DNA from: Oceanicoccus sagamiensis | GTDB lineage: Bacteria > Pseudomonadota > Gammaproteobacteria > Pseudomonadales > Dasaniaceae | Direction: 5' to 3' | Assembly (NCBI RefSeq): GCF_002117105.1 | Contig: NZ_CP019343.1 | Span: 1,798,001 to 1,862,000, forward strand | Length of the DNA: 64,000 nt | In this document: piece after piece, positions 25,400 through 35,181 of the stretch | Numbering within the stretch: position 1 is the stretch's first letter | Layout: every line of letters begins with the position of its first letter | Position numbers and translations under genes: made by a program | Notes under the pieces: generated by a model | Told to the model about the DNA's origin: nothing | Database searches by the model: none | What the model saw: only the letters and a program-made list of their open reading frames with translations

Positions 25400-25554
25400 G
25401 CGATTATCCCGCAGGCTATGGGTTGTTGTTCTGCTATTTATTCTAACGCATTTTTCTAAATAGTCTTATTGATGATTTTTCAACCACCGACAGCTTGATT
25501 TTTGCGCCGCCTTTTATAGGAGTAGTTAACCGTAGTCTGCTAGAATGCGCGGCT

Positions 25555-27738
25555 ATGGATGTATCGCATATTCTCAATGATTTAAATGACGCCCAACGGC
25601 AAGCCGTGGCTGCCCCTTCCGCTAACTTACTGGTGCTGGCCGGTGCTGGCAGTGGTAAAACCCGCGTATTGGTGCACCGTATCGCCTGGCTTATTCAGGC
25701 CGAAGGCGCATCGCCCTACAGTATTCTGTCGGTGACCTTCACCAATAAAGCCGCCAAGGAAATGCGCGCCCGTATTGATGAATTAATGGGCTCATCGGTA
25801 GGCGGGGGCATGGGCGCTCCACGGGGTATGTGGGTGGGCACCTTTCACGGTATTGCGCACCGATTATTAAAAGCCCACTGGAAAGAAGCAGGCCTGCCGC
25901 AAAATTTCCAAATTCTCGATAGCGATGACCAGCTAAGAATTATTAAACGTATCCACAAAGAGTTAGACCTTGATGAGAGCCACTGGCCGCCCAAGCAATC
26001 GCAGTGGTTTATTAATGCGCAAAAAGATGAGGGTCGCCGCTCAGCTCATATTGAAGACTACGGCAAAGATTTAAACCATACCATGATGTTGCGTGTTTAC
26101 CTGGCCTACGAGCAGGCTTGTGAGCGACAGGGCGTGGTTGATTTTGCTGAGTTATTATTGCGCGCCCATGAGCTGTGGTTAAAACAACCGGCGGTGTTAA
26201 AGCATTATCAAGAGCGCTTTAGCCATATTCTGGTTGACGAGTTTCAGGATACCAACACCATTCAATATGCCTGGCTGCGAGTATTAGCGGGCAAGCAAAT
26301 TCCGGTAGTCGCGGTGGGGGATGATGATCAGTCGATCTACGGTTGGCGCGGTGCCAAGATTGAAAATATTCAGCAGTACTCAAAAGATTTTCCCAATACC
26401 CAAATTGTTCGGCTGGAACAAAATTACCGTTCGACCTCGACAATATTACAAGCGGCCAATGCGGTGATTGAAAATAATAGCGATCGCCTGGGTAAAGAAC
26501 TATGGACCGAAGATGGCGAGGGTGAATTAATCTCTCTCTATGCCGGGTTTAATGAACAGGATGAAGCGCGTTTTGTGGTCGAGCGTATTGAAGAATGGGT
26601 TAAGGATGGCAATACCAGAAGCACTTCGTCGATTCTTTATCGCTCCAATGCGCAATCACGGGTATTGGAAGAGGCCTTGATTCGCAGCGGTATTCCCTAC
26701 CGTATTTATGGTGGCCAGCGTTTTTATGACCGTATGGAAATTAAAAATGCCCTGGCCTATATGCGGCTGATGAATAACCGCGATGATGATACGGCGATTG
26801 AGCGGGTGATCAATACACCTACTCGCGGAATCGGTAGCAAAACGGTGGATACTGTACGTGAGTATGCCCGTGAACATAGTTTGTCGTTATGGAAATCCGC
26901 CGGCCAGATTATTGAGCAAAAACTCTTGCCTAACCGCGCCGCCACCGCAGTACAAAAATTTATTGATTTAATCAATAGCATGGATGTTGATACCGATGAG
27001 GTCACCCTGCGTGAACTTACTGACCATGTGGTAAGTGTTTCCGGCTTAATTGAGTTTCATCAAAAAGAAAAAGGTGAAAAGGGTCAGGCAAGAATAGAAA
27101 ACTTACAGGAACTGGTGGTCGCCTCAGGTCAGTTTGTGCCTGAAGACGAAACCATCTCGCCACTGCAAGAGTTTCTGGATAGCGCAGCATTGGATGCCGG
27201 TGAGCAACAAGCCGATGAATATGAAGACAGTGTGCAATTAATGACCTTGCACTCAGCGAAAGGGTTGGAGTTCCCCTTAGTCTTTTTGGTGGGTATGGAA
27301 GAAAATCTATTCCCCCATAAAATGTCGATGGAAGAGTCTGGCCGATTGGAAGAAGAGCGCCGCCTCTGTTATGTGGGCATTACCCGGGCTATGCAAAAAC
27401 TCTATATCACCTATGCCGAGTCACGGCGTATGTACGGTAATGAAAACTTTAATTCACCGTCGCGCTTTATCCGTGAGATACCCAAAGAACTCGTGCAAGA
27501 AGTACGGTTAAATACCACCATTAGCCGCCCGGCCAGTTATTCACCCTCCTCATTTCAGGACCATGCGATTCCAGATACGGGCATTAGTCTGGGGCAGCAA
27601 GTGTTACATTCTATTTTTGGCGTGGGCACCGTGGTTAATTTTGAAGGGCAGGGACCCTCTGCCAGAGTGCAGATAAACTTTGATGATGAAGGCAGCAAAT
27701 GGTTGGTTGTACAGTATGCCAATCTTGAGGCCTTATAA
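25555..27738 (+). CDS. uvrD: DNA helicase II UvrD
   Basis: A superfamily 1A 3'-5' helicase for nucleotide excision and mismatch repair, 727 residues from ATG 25555. Walker A reads A-G-A-G-S-G-K-T (about residue 28), Walker B V-D-E-F-Q-D-T (about residue 224), and motif III G-D-D-D-Q-S-I-Y-G-W-R-G-A. Motifs IV to VI (Q-N-Y-R-S, T-L-H-S-A-K-G-L-E, Y-V-G-I-T-R-A) are in order. The C-terminal segment V-L-H-S-I-F-G-V-G-T-V, followed by K-W-L-V-V-Q-Y-A-N-L-E, separates UvrD from Rep. Upstream in-frame codons to 25495 are not needed. Confidence 0.95.
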   Translation: MDVSHILNDLNDAQRQAVAAPSANLLVLAGAGSGKTRVLVHRIAWLIQAEGASPYSILSVTFTNKAAKEMRARIDELMGSSVGGGMGAPRGMWVGTFHGIAHRLLKAHWKEAGLPQNFQILDSDDQLRIIKRIHKELDLDESHWPPKQSQWFINAQKDEGRRSAHIEDYGKDLNHTMMLRVYLAYEQACERQGVVDFAELLLRAHELWLKQPAVLKHYQERFSHILVDEFQDTNTIQYAWLRVLAGKQIPVVAVGDDDQSIYGWRGAKIENIQQYSKDFPNTQIVRLEQNYRSTSTILQAANAVIENNSDRLGKELWTEDGEGELISLYAGFNEQDEARFVVERIEEWVKDGNTRSTSSILYRSNAQSRVLEEALIRSGIPYRIYGGQRFYDRMEIKNALAYMRLMNNRDDDTAIERVINTPTRGIGSKTVDTVREYAREHSLSLWKSAGQIIEQKLLPNRAATAVQKFIDLINSMDVDTDEVTLRELTDHVVSVSGLIEFHQKEKGEKGQARIENLQELVVASGQFVPEDETISPLQEFLDSAALDAGEQQADEYEDSVQLMTLHSAKGLEFPLVFLVGMEENLFPHKMSMEESGRLEEERRLCYVGITRAMQKLYITYAESRRMYGNENFNSPSRFIREIPKELVQEVRLNTTISRPASYSPSSFQDHAIPDTGISLGQQVLHSIFGVGTVVNFEGQGPSARVQINFDDEGSKWLVVQYANLEAL

Positions 27739-27770
27739 ACATTTCCGAGAGATAGTAGAGAATAAAAATC

Positions 27771-28910
27771 ATGAGCACATCCTATAATCGTTTTAGCCCA
27801 CTTATTATCCTGGCACTGGTAGCAGCGCTAGTGACTGTGAGTTGGCTGCTGGTTATTGAAAGGGCGGCCGAGGTAGTAAAAACAGGCAACGTAGAAAGCG
27901 TAGCTGATGGACGTCAGCAGACCTTTCAATGGAAAATGGTCACCACCTGGCCAAAGAATTTCCCGGGTTTGGGTACGGCGCCAGAAAATTTTGCCAAAGT
28001 GATTAACGAAATGAGCAATGGCCGCCTAACGGTTAAAGTCTATGGCGGCGGTGAAATTGTGCCTGCGCTTGAAGTGTTTAGTGCGGTTTCCCAAGGCACT
28101 GCTGAGATGGGTCATGGCGCCGCTTATTACTGGAAAGGCAAGATTCCATCATCGCCATTTTTTACCTCAGTTCCCTTTGGCTTAACCGCCCAGGAAATGA
28201 ATGGCTGGTTACACTATGGTGGCGGCTTGGAATTATGGCGTGAGGCCTATGCGCCGTTTAATATTATTCCCTTTGCCGGGGGCAATACCGGTGTGCAAAT
28301 GGCCGGTTGGTTTAACCGTGAGATTAATTCCATCGACGATATCAAAGGCTTAAAAATGCGCGTGCCGGGTGTTGGCGGCGAAGTCTTTAGTCGAGCCGGT
28401 GGTACCGCGGTGACCTTGCCCGGTAGTGAGTTATATACCTCACTGCAAACCGGTGTGATTGATGCTACCGAATGGGTTGCACCTTATAACGATATGGCAC
28501 TGGGTTTACATGAGGTGGCAAAATATTATTACTACCCTGGCTGGCATGAGCCCGGCCCTACCTTAGAATTAATTATTAATAAAGACGCCTATGATTCACT
28601 GCCTGAAGATTTACAAAAAATGGTAGAGATTGCCGCCCGCTATGCCAACCAGGATATGCTGGATGAATATACCGCCCGCAATAATGCCTCATTATTAAAT
28701 CTGCAAGCAAACCACGATACCGAGCTGCGTAAATTGCCGGATGATGTACTGCGGGCGTTGCACAAAGCCTCGAATGAATATCTGATTGAGGTGGCCAATG
28801 AAGATCCCATGGCCGCCAAAGTTTATAAATCCTGGCGTGCTTATGCTGATGGAGTTAAAAACTATCACCATATTTCTGAGCAGGCTTATATCAACGCGCG
28901 GGACTTATAA
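27771..28910 (+). CDS. TRAP transporter solute-binding protein (orphan)
   Basis: A DctP/TakP-type periplasmic binding protein of 379 residues. An N-terminal hydrophobic stretch (residues 9-28) serves as a signal or anchor. The mature part begins with F-Q-W-K-M-V-T-T-W-P-K-N, typical of the subfamily binding keto acids, mannitol or chloroaromatics. G-L-K-M-R-V-P-G holds the conserved Arg that contacts the substrate carboxylate. L-Q-T-G-V-I-D-A-T-E-W follows. The membrane subunits DctQ and DctM are not nearby, so it must serve a permease encoded elsewhere or act as a sensor partner. Confidence 0.88.
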   Translation: MSTSYNRFSPLIILALVAALVTVSWLLVIERAAEVVKTGNVESVADGRQQTFQWKMVTTWPKNFPGLGTAPENFAKVINEMSNGRLTVKVYGGGEIVPALEVFSAVSQGTAEMGHGAAYYWKGKIPSSPFFTSVPFGLTAQEMNGWLHYGGGLELWREAYAPFNIIPFAGGNTGVQMAGWFNREINSIDDIKGLKMRVPGVGGEVFSRAGGTAVTLPGSELYTSLQTGVIDATEWVAPYNDMALGLHEVAKYYYYPGWHEPGPTLELIINKDAYDSLPEDLQKMVEIAARYANQDMLDEYTARNNASLLNLQANHDTELRKLPDDVLRALHKASNEYLIEVANEDPMAAKVYKSWRAYADGVKNYHHISEQAYINARDL

Positions 28911-28928
28911 TATCCGCTGGCCAGTAAT

Positions 28929-30434
28929 TTAGGTCTGCTCTTTATCCAGCGCTCGGTAACTCATTGCCTCTGTCAGGTGCTGGCTATTAATATCAACGGC
29001 CGCTGCCAAATCAGCAATGGTTCTTGCCACCCGTAAGATACGATGATAGGCGCGGGGTGATAAATGCCATTGCATCACCGCCAGCTCTAATAATTCATGG
29101 TCTTTCTCGCTTAACGGGCAATGAAGCTCCAATAGCCGATTATCCAGCCGACTATTCGTGCATTGCTGGCGCTGCTGTTGTAAGTCCCTACAGCGCATTA
29201 CCCTTTTTAGAACCGTGGCCGAAGCTTCTCCAGCTTGCTGCTGTTGTCGCAACGCACTCACCGGTAACCGGTTAACCGTCACCTGCATATCTATCCGATC
29301 AAGCAGCGGGCCTGAAATTTTATCGCGATAACGCCGTAGTTGGTCAGGGGAACAGCGACAGGCTTTATGTAAGTCACCATAATAACCACAGGGGCAGGGG
29401 TTCATAGCCGCAATTAATTGAAAGTTGGCAGGAAAAACCAATTGCTGATTGGCCCGGGAAATTAAAATCTCACCAGACTCCAGTGGTTCTCGCAGTACTT
29501 CTAACACCCTGCGTTGAAACTCCGGTAACTCATCTAAAAATAACACACCATGATTGGCCAGAGATATTTCACCGGGGCGAGGGCTGCTACCGCCCCCTAC
29601 CAAGGCAATCGGCGAAGCGGTATGGTGAGGGTTTCTAAAGGGACGTTGATAATAATGTCGCGGCGATGATTGTTGGCTAATCGAATAGACCGCAGCCACC
29701 TCTAACATTTCCTGCTGGTTTAGCGGCGGTAAAATACCCGGCAGCCTACTGGCAAGCATTGTTTTCCCCGTACCCGGTGGGCCACAGAATAAAAGATTAT
29801 GGTTGCCGGCGGCAGCAATTTCCAAGGCACGCCTTGCTAGTGCCTGGCCCTTAACCTCGCTAAGGTCAGGGTAGTTGGGTGATGATTGCGATGGGGCTTG
29901 GGCGCGCTGTGGTGTTAACAGCTCCCTGTTATGTAAATGTGCCGATAGCTGCAATAAATTATTACAGCTGAAAATGGTCGCCTCTTCACAGAGCGTCGCT
30001 TCATCGGTATTGGCCGCCGGTACCACCAATGCCCGTTCCGCTTTGGAACTTTTGATGGCTGCAGCGAGAGCACCTTGTACCGGATGCAACTCCCCGGTTA
30101 ATCCCAGCTCCCCTAAAAATTCAAAGGTCTCCAGAGTATGATTAGGCAGTTGTTTGGAGGCGGCGAGAATGCCGATAGCGATAGCCAGATCAAATCGGCC
30201 CCCCTCTTTGGGTAAATCTGCCGGTGCCAGATTAATGGTGACTCGCCGACTGGGAAATTCAAAGTGAGAATTAATAATGGCGCTGCGCACCCGGTCTTTG
30301 CTTTCGCGAACCGCCGTTTCCGGCAGGCCGACAATTGAAAGCGCGGGCAGACCATTCGATAGATGAACTTCAACCCGCACCAGAGGGGCATCAATACCGC
30401 ATTTGGCGCGGGTATAAACAGTAGCAAGTGACAT
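28929..30434 (-). CDS. comM: YifB/ComM family Mg chelatase-like AAA+ ATPase
   Basis: A 501-residue protein with an N-terminal Lon-protease-like domain (about residues 1-170), an AAA+ core with Walker A G-P-P-G-T-G-K-T (about residue 218) and Walker B L-F-L-D-E-L-P-E-F. A Cys cluster (C-P-C-G-Y-Y-G and C-R-C-S) is also present. Members such as ComM are hexameric helicases that drive branch migration during natural transformation. The gene lies downstream of ubiK on the same strand, an arrangement also found in Pseudomonas. Confidence 0.9.
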   Translation of the reverse strand: MSLATVYTRAKCGIDAPLVRVEVHLSNGLPALSIVGLPETAVRESKDRVRSAIINSHFEFPSRRVTINLAPADLPKEGGRFDLAIAIGILAASKQLPNHTLETFEFLGELGLTGELHPVQGALAAAIKSSKAERALVVPAANTDEATLCEEATIFSCNNLLQLSAHLHNRELLTPQRAQAPSQSSPNYPDLSEVKGQALARRALEIAAAGNHNLLFCGPPGTGKTMLASRLPGILPPLNQQEMLEVAAVYSISQQSSPRHYYQRPFRNPHHTASPIALVGGGSSPRPGEISLANHGVLFLDELPEFQRRVLEVLREPLESGEILISRANQQLVFPANFQLIAAMNPCPCGYYGDLHKACRCSPDQLRRYRDKISGPLLDRIDMQVTVNRLPVSALRQQQQAGEASATVLKRVMRCRDLQQQRQQCTNSRLDNRLLELHCPLSEKDHELLELAVMQWHLSPRAYHRILRVARTIADLAAAVDINSQHLTEAMSYRALDKEQT

Positions 30435-30473
30435 AGGCTTCCTTCCTTGGAAGTGATCAATAGGTAGGTGTGG

Positions 30474-30746
30474 TTATTGCTGCTCAACCAGCTCCGTGAG
30501 TTGTTGCAATTGTTGCTCCAGTTGATCGATTTTTTCTCGGGACCGATGCAGCACAGCGACCTGAGCATCAAATTCTTCGCGGCTGACCATCTCCAGTTTA
30601 CTGACCGTGCTTTGGATAACCGCACGCAGATTGTGTTGCAGGTCTTTTTTTATCGCCGAGCCATTTCCGGTCTCAGACACTAGCGTGGATAGCTTATCGG
30701 TCAGGCCGGCCACCAGCTTATCGACCATTTCACCCTTACTTTGCAT
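30474..30746 (-). CDS. ubiK: Ubiquinone biosynthesis accessory factor UbiK
   Basis: A small coiled-coil protein (90 aa, formerly YqiC/BMFP). The N-terminal amphipathic helix starts M-V-D-K-L-V-A-G-L. The trimer-forming coiled coil covers about residues 50-88, with V-S-R-E-E-F-D-A-Q at its start and Q-L-E-Q-Q-L-Q-Q-L near its end. It assists the Ubi complex in aerobic ubiquinone synthesis. ATG 30746 is preceded by AAGGAAC; a longer in-frame start at 30866 would add 40 residues not seen in the family. Confidence 0.9.
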   Translation of the reverse strand: MQSKGEMVDKLVAGLTDKLSTLVSETGNGSAIKKDLQHNLRAVIQSTVSKLEMVSREEFDAQVAVLHRSREKIDQLEQQLQQLTELVEQQ

Positions 30747-30876
30747 GATATTGTTCCTTGTTGCGAGGCCGCTAGTGTAGCGCAAACAGCCGTCTCTGTA
30801 CGGCCCAAATCCTCGGTTTTGGCGAATAGCGGGTAACCGCCCCAAATAAGTGCGCCCTTGAGCCATTTAGGCGCTT

Positions 30877-30893
30877 TTTACCAACTTGGTGCA
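30877..30893 (+). promoter_or_regulatory. NtrC-like binding site 1
   Basis: TTTACCA-N3-TGGTGCA matches the NtrC consensus TGCACCA-N3-TGGTGCA at 12 of 14 arm positions, with a perfect right half. It is about 250 bp upstream of the sigma-54 promoter, in enhancer range. Confidence 0.6.
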
Positions 30894-31004
30894 GTTAAGC
30901 AAAACTGTTACGGCCATAGCTCAAAAAAATTGAAAATTTAACCCTTTGATTTATCTACATTTTTATCTCCTTTCAAGCAGCCTATCCGGTTTTAAGCCTT
31001 TTTT

Positions 31005-31021
31005 TGCTCACAATTGGTGCG
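31005..31021 (+). promoter_or_regulatory. NtrC-like binding site 2
   Basis: TGCTCAC-N3-TGGTGCG matches the NtrC consensus at 10 of 14 arm positions. It lies about 120 bp upstream of the sigma-54 -24 element. Confidence 0.5.
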
Positions 31022-31048
31022 GTGTGATTAAAACGCCCTTCAACGACC

Positions 31049-31065
31049 CGCACATTTCGGGTGCA
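31049..31065 (+). promoter_or_regulatory. NtrC-like binding site 3
   Basis: CGCACAT-N3-GGGTGCA matches the NtrC consensus at 10 of 14 arm positions. It lies 44 bp after site 2 and about 60 bp before the -24 element, so NtrC bound here and at site 2 could oligomerise. Confidence 0.5.
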
Positions 31066-31124
31066 CAAGCCCCTGAAACGGCAAAATAAATTGTAAGCTA
31101 CTGAATTTAAAAGCTTTTTATAAA

Positions 31125-31141
31125 TTGGCACGGCCCATGCT
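31125..31141 (+). promoter_or_regulatory. Sigma-54 promoter for the porin-glnK-amtB unit
   Basis: TTGGCACGGCCCATGCT matches the RpoN -24/-12 consensus (YTGGCACG-R-N3-TTGCW) at all but one defined base. Start of transcription is expected near 31152, about 50 bases before the porin ATG. Confidence 0.8.
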
Positions 31142-31203
31142 ATTGCTATGGTCAACAAATACTTATTCATCACAACCCTTTGATTATTTTGGAGACATTA
31201 ACA

Positions 31204-31848
31204 ATGAAAAAATTATTAGCTTCTAGCATCGTTGCTGCCACTGCTTTTGCCGGTGTTTCAGCACCTGCCATGGCCGATCTTTCAGCCAACGTTGGTTTCG
31301 CATCTGAATACTACTACCGCGGTATTTTGCAGAAAGAATCTTCTGCTTCTGCCGGTATCGATTTTGAACAGTCGGGTTTTTACGCCGGTACTTGGGCTGC
31401 TGACGTAGGTGACGGCCTTGAGTACGACATCTATGCAGGTTACGGCATGGAGTTTGGTGATTTCTCTGTTAGCGGTGGTGTAACCGGTTACTACTACACT
31501 GGCGAGTTCGATGACACTTATGAAGAAGTTAACCTGTCTGCGGGTTGGAAATTTATCAGCGTTGGTTACAGCGTCGGTGAGTGGGACGGTTTTGGTGAGT
31601 CAGAAGATTATGACTTTATCGAAGTGACTGTTGAGCACAACGGTTTCTACGCCACTTACGGTGAGTTTGGTGATGACTTTGATGGTGATTACATTGAAGT
31701 TGGTTACGGCGCTGAAGTTGGCGGTTTTGACCTGGGTGTTGCCGGTATCTTCAGCAGCGACGAGTTGTCTGACCAGGAAGATAGCAAAGGCGAGCCAACT
31801 GAAAGTGAAGCGATTGTATTCACTCTTAGCAAAACTTTTGATCTGTAA
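31204..31848 (+). CDS. TorF family putative outer-membrane porin (TIGR02001)
   Basis: A beta-barrel outer-membrane protein of 214 residues with a cleaved signal peptide ending A-P-A-M-A-D. Its opening L-S-A-N-V-G-F-A-S-E-Y-Y-Y-R-G is diagnostic of the TIGR02001/TorF family. Alternating aromatic residues and Gly continue to a terminal Phe-Asp-Leu. It is unusually acidic. GGAGA lies 8 bases before ATG 31204. Lying directly behind a sigma-54 promoter and ahead of glnK-amtB, it probably admits ammonium or small nitrogen compounds during nitrogen starvation (inference). Confidence 0.88.
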   Translation: MKKLLASSIVAATAFAGVSAPAMADLSANVGFASEYYYRGILQKESSASAGIDFEQSGFYAGTWAADVGDGLEYDIYAGYGMEFGDFSVSGGVTGYYYTGEFDDTYEEVNLSAGWKFISVGYSVGEWDGFGESEDYDFIEVTVEHNGFYATYGEFGDDFDGDYIEVGYGAEVGGFDLGVAGIFSSDELSDQEDSKGEPTESEAIVFTLSKTFDL

Positions 31849-31910
31849 TTAAATCCAGATCCCGTTTTAGTGCTTATTTGTCTCCCCCGACTTTGTAACA
31901 GCACTAAGTT

Positions 31911-32310
<400 letters not shown>

Positions 32311-32371
32311 GTTAAGAGTTTTTACTCTGGCTTTTTAACTAAACGAGCTTAGCCTTTTGGAGGGCTGAACA

Positions 32372-33604
32372 ATGGAAAACGAAATTTTTCAATTACAGTA
32401 TGCGCTCGACACATTTTATTTCTTAATTTGTGGCGCGCTGGTTATGTGGATGGCAGCAGGTTTTGCCATGTTAGAAGCGGGTCTTGTTCGCTCTAAAAAT
32501 ACCACTGAAATCTTAACCAAGAACGTCGCGCTTTATGCGATCTCTTGCATTATGTATATGGTTTGCGGTTACGCGATTATGTACGGCGGCGACATTATGC
32601 TTGCCACCATTACTGGCGACGGTGTAACCGGCGCTGAAGAAGCGGCTACTTACGCACCTTCTGCTGACTTTTTCTTCCAGGTAGTGTTTGTTGCTACTGC
32701 CATGTCGATTGTTTCCGGTGCGGTTGCTGAGCGTATGAAGCTTTGGGCCTTCCTGGCTTTTGCTGTAGTCATGACGGGTTTTATCTACCCAATGGAAGGT
32801 TCCTGGACTTGGGGTGGCAACGCCGTATTCGGTATGTACACTTTAGGCGACTTGGGTTTCTCTGACTTTGCAGGTTCCGGTATTGTTCATATGGCAGGTG
32901 CCGCTGCGGCCTTGGCTGGTGTTCTTTTACTAGGCGCTCGTAAAGGCAAGTATGGTCCTAACGGTCAGGTTAACGCGATTCCTGGTGCTAACCTTCCTCT
33001 GGCTACATTAGGTACCTTCATCCTGTGGATGGGTTGGTTTGGTTTCAACGGTGGTTCTGTACTAGCTACAGCCAGCGTAGAAAGTGCTAACAGTGTTGCC
33101 GTAGTGTTTATGAATACTAACGCTGCTGCTGCCGGTGGTTTGGTTGCTGCTCTTGCAGTTGCCCGCATCCTGTTCGGCAAAGCGGATTTAACCATGGCCC
33201 TTAACGGTGCACTAGCAGGTCTGGTTGCTATCACTGCTGAGCCTTCAACGCCAACAGCTCTGCAAGCAACTCTGTTCGGTGCGGTCGGTGGTGTACTGGT
33301 TGTATTCTCAATCCTGACTTTAGACAAACTGAAAATTGATGACCCTGTAGGTGCTATCTCTGTTCACGGTGTTGTTGGTCTATTAGGTCTGTTATTAGTG
33401 CCTGTAACTAACGACGGTTCAAGCTTCTCTGGCCAGATCATTGGTGCTTTAACCATCTTTGGCTGGGTCTTTATCACTAGCTTGATTGTTTGGGGTGTTC
33501 TGAAAGCCGTCATCGGTATCAGAGTCTCTGAAGAAGAAGAGTACGAAGGTGTGGATCTTTCAGAGTGTGGTATGGAAGCCTATCCGGAGTTTACTACTAA
33601 GTAA
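32372..33604 (+). CDS. amtB: Ammonium transporter AmtB
   Basis: An Amt/Rh-family ammonium channel of 410 residues with eleven predicted membrane spans. Family marks include A-G-F-A-M-L-E-A-G-L-V-R-S-K-N, the D-F-A-G-S-G-I-V-H-M segment with the first pore His, and I-S-V-H-G-V-V-G with the second. It imports ammonium at low concentration and is closed by the GlnK protein encoded just upstream. Unlike E. coli AmtB it has no obvious cleavable signal peptide; the N-terminus begins near the first span. Confidence 0.95.
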   Translation: MENEIFQLQYALDTFYFLICGALVMWMAAGFAMLEAGLVRSKNTTEILTKNVALYAISCIMYMVCGYAIMYGGDIMLATITGDGVTGAEEAATYAPSADFFFQVVFVATAMSIVSGAVAERMKLWAFLAFAVVMTGFIYPMEGSWTWGGNAVFGMYTLGDLGFSDFAGSGIVHMAGAAAALAGVLLLGARKGKYGPNGQVNAIPGANLPLATLGTFILWMGWFGFNGGSVLATASVESANSVAVVFMNTNAAAAGGLVAALAVARILFGKADLTMALNGALAGLVAITAEPSTPTALQATLFGAVGGVLVVFSILTLDKLKIDDPVGAISVHGVVGLLGLLLVPVTNDGSSFSGQIIGALTIFGWVFITSLIVWGVLKAVIGIRVSEEEEYEGVDLSECGMEAYPEFTTK

Positions 33605-33630
33605 GTGGACTATTTAATAGTGAATGATCA

Positions 33631-33654
33631 GGGCGCCTTCGGGCGCCCTTTTTT
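33631..33654 (+). terminator. Rho-independent terminator after amtB
   Basis: Stem GGGCGCC / GGCGCCC with a TTCG loop and T6 tail lies 26 bases after the amtB stop codon. Confidence 0.92.
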
Positions 33655-33669
33655 GTGGGGCCAGTATGG

Positions 33670-33736
33670 TAGGGTGGAATACATTCCACCAATTAGCCTA
33701 TAGGGATATCAAGCTGGTGGATTACAATCCACCCTA
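33670..33736. repeat. REP/BIME-like inverted pair of palindromes
   Basis: GGTGGAATACATTCCACC (33673-33690) and GGTGGATTACAATCCACC (33716-33733) are variants of the palindrome at 11.4 kb. They face each other with outer TAGGG and CCCTA ends, giving the same 67-69 bp architecture. It lies between the amtB terminator and the convergent acetyltransferase gene. Confidence 0.8.
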
Positions 33737-33756
33737 CAGCTATGCGAAGTCTCGGA

Positions 33757-34305
33757 TTATAATTTGTTATTTTGCCATTCTGTTTTGCTGATTTTATAGA
33801 GCACATGTTCACATTGAGGGTGTGTAGCCTCAATATCTGGATGCATAAAATTTTGTCGGCTATCGTGCATCCCGATTTTTCGCATAACGGCCTTTGAACG
33901 ATTATTGGCCAAAGTCGTAAATGAGACAACTTCATCTAGCTCTAATATGCTAAACGCATAGTTAAGAGACTCTTTGGCAGCCTCTGTTGCATAGCCTTTA
34001 CCCCAGTGCTGCCTGGATAAGCGCCAGCCGATTTCCACACAGGGAGAAAAGGGCATACTGTCTGCTGGAATATGCAGACCAACAAAACCAATGAATTTAT
34101 GGTGCTTGGGTACTTCAACGGCCCAAAATCCCCAACCACGCTTATTGATAAGTGACAGAATCTTATTACCCAGTTCAATACTTTCTTTTGGTGTCTGTAT
34201 CTTTGGGAAAAACTCCATCACATCCTTATCGCTGCACATTTCGGAAAAAGGAAGAAAATCCTCTTTTGTCCACTGGCGGAGTAGTAATCTATCTGTTTTT
34301 ATCAT
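33757..34305 (-). CDS. GNAT acetyltransferase, RimJ/RimL-like
   Basis: A 182-residue acetyl-CoA-dependent N-acetyltransferase. The opening I-K-T-D-R-L-L-L-R-Q-W is typical of the Acetyltransf_3 group. The acetyl-CoA loop is at R-Q-H-W-G-K-G-Y-A-T-E-A (about residues 99-110), and N-N-R-S-K-A-V-M-R-K-I-G-M follows. The group includes ribosomal-protein and antibiotic acetyltransferases, and the substrate here is unknown. Base composition is more A+T-rich than its neighbours, and it sits between a REP element and a 298-bp AT-rich gap, so recent gain is possible. Confidence 0.85.
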   Translation of the reverse strand: MIKTDRLLLRQWTKEDFLPFSEMCSDKDVMEFFPKIQTPKESIELGNKILSLINKRGWGFWAVEVPKHHKFIGFVGLHIPADSMPFSPCVEIGWRLSRQHWGKGYATEAAKESLNYAFSILELDEVVSFTTLANNRSKAVMRKIGMHDSRQNFMHPDIEATHPQCEHVLYKISKTEWQNNKL

Positions 34306-34603
34306 GCGATGGTCATGCCCGAATTTTCAAAGAAGATGAAGGGATTTAATTTTAATCCATTATACGGTGGAAGCTTAACAGTTATAGTTTAGCGTTCGAT
34401 TGAGTTAAAAATAAAATTCATTCGGGTTTAATAAAAATGTTGGTAAATAGTCTTATATGCATTATTTCTAATAAGACACTTAAAGGACAAAAAAACCTAC
34501 CTCAGGATTAATATTTGTCGGAAATTGAGCATAAGGATTTATAACAGGGAGTAGGGCGGGTATTACCCTGCTGTTATTTTCAACAGACTTTGTGGCAAAA
34601 ATC
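34306..34603. other. AT-rich intergenic region without recognised features
   Basis: About 300 bases between two minus-strand genes. I see no convincing coding frame, tRNA, or terminator. It should contain the promoter of the acetyltransferase gene, but no clear -35/-10 pair stands out. Confidence 0.4.
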
Positions 34604-35038
34604 TTATTTACCCACATCCGCCGAACCATTAAACGTCGACCACCGTTCAGGCTTAACAATATAGCGTTTCCACTCAGATGGAGTCAGGCTGGCAAGATAC
34701 TCGCGCCCGGCTTTTTCACCAAGGTAGCGGCAGGCCATAGGCACTTGGTGCTGATCAAAATCATCTTCCGCAATTTCAATCACCGGCCCTTCAATACTGA
34801 CATAGGCATAGGGCGGTTTTTCGTCTTGCACACAAAGGCTGATACGGGTGCCGATATCCAGTAGTCGGCCCTTGCGTGAATCCGGTTGGGTTTCAAACCA
34901 TAGATGGCCACCGGGCTCATACCAATACCAGACAGGGGTGCTAAGTGGGCCTCGGTGGGGCTGGTTAAGGCTTAGTATGCCCACATGGATATCTAGCAGA
35001 AAATCATCCCGCTGTTTGGGGTTCATCGTGCAATTCAT
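34604..35038 (-). CDS. Pyridoxamine 5'-phosphate oxidase family protein
   Basis: A split-barrel flavin-binding protein of about 144 residues from ATG 35038, chosen because AGGAG lies 5 bases upstream; an in-frame ATG at 35107 has no such site. Landmarks are G-I-L-S-L-N, P-L-S-T-P-V-W-Y-W-Y-E-P, I-S-L-C-V-Q-D-E and Y-V-S-I-E-G-P-V. Members bind FMN, F420 or heme and act as reductases or general stress proteins. The exact role is unknown. Confidence 0.78.
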   Translation of the reverse strand: MNCTMNPKQRDDFLLDIHVGILSLNQPHRGPLSTPVWYWYEPGGHLWFETQPDSRKGRLLDIGTRISLCVQDEKPPYAYVSIEGPVIEIAEDDFDQHQVPMACRYLGEKAGREYLASLTPSEWKRYIVKPERWSTFNGSADVGK

Positions 35039-35181
35039 CGGGGCTCCTGCGAAATATTGGTCTGCCAAGGGTGGTGGGTTTTTACTATACAAGGTGTCTA
35101 TGGTCATAGGGAGGGATTTTGATGGTGGGCCAAAATCAAAGAAACCTTCATTTTCAGCCTAAGTCCTTGCTTTTCAGGCGG

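Noticed and set aside
25495-25554. Extended N-terminus of UvrD from an upstream TTG
   Set aside because: ATG 25555 gives the normal family length and the conserved N-L-N-D-A-Q-type start; the extension has no ribosome site.
30113-30625. 170-codon minus-strand frame at the comM 5' end
   Set aside because: It overlaps comM and ubiK on the same strand in another frame and has no domain; both real genes have good starts and motifs.
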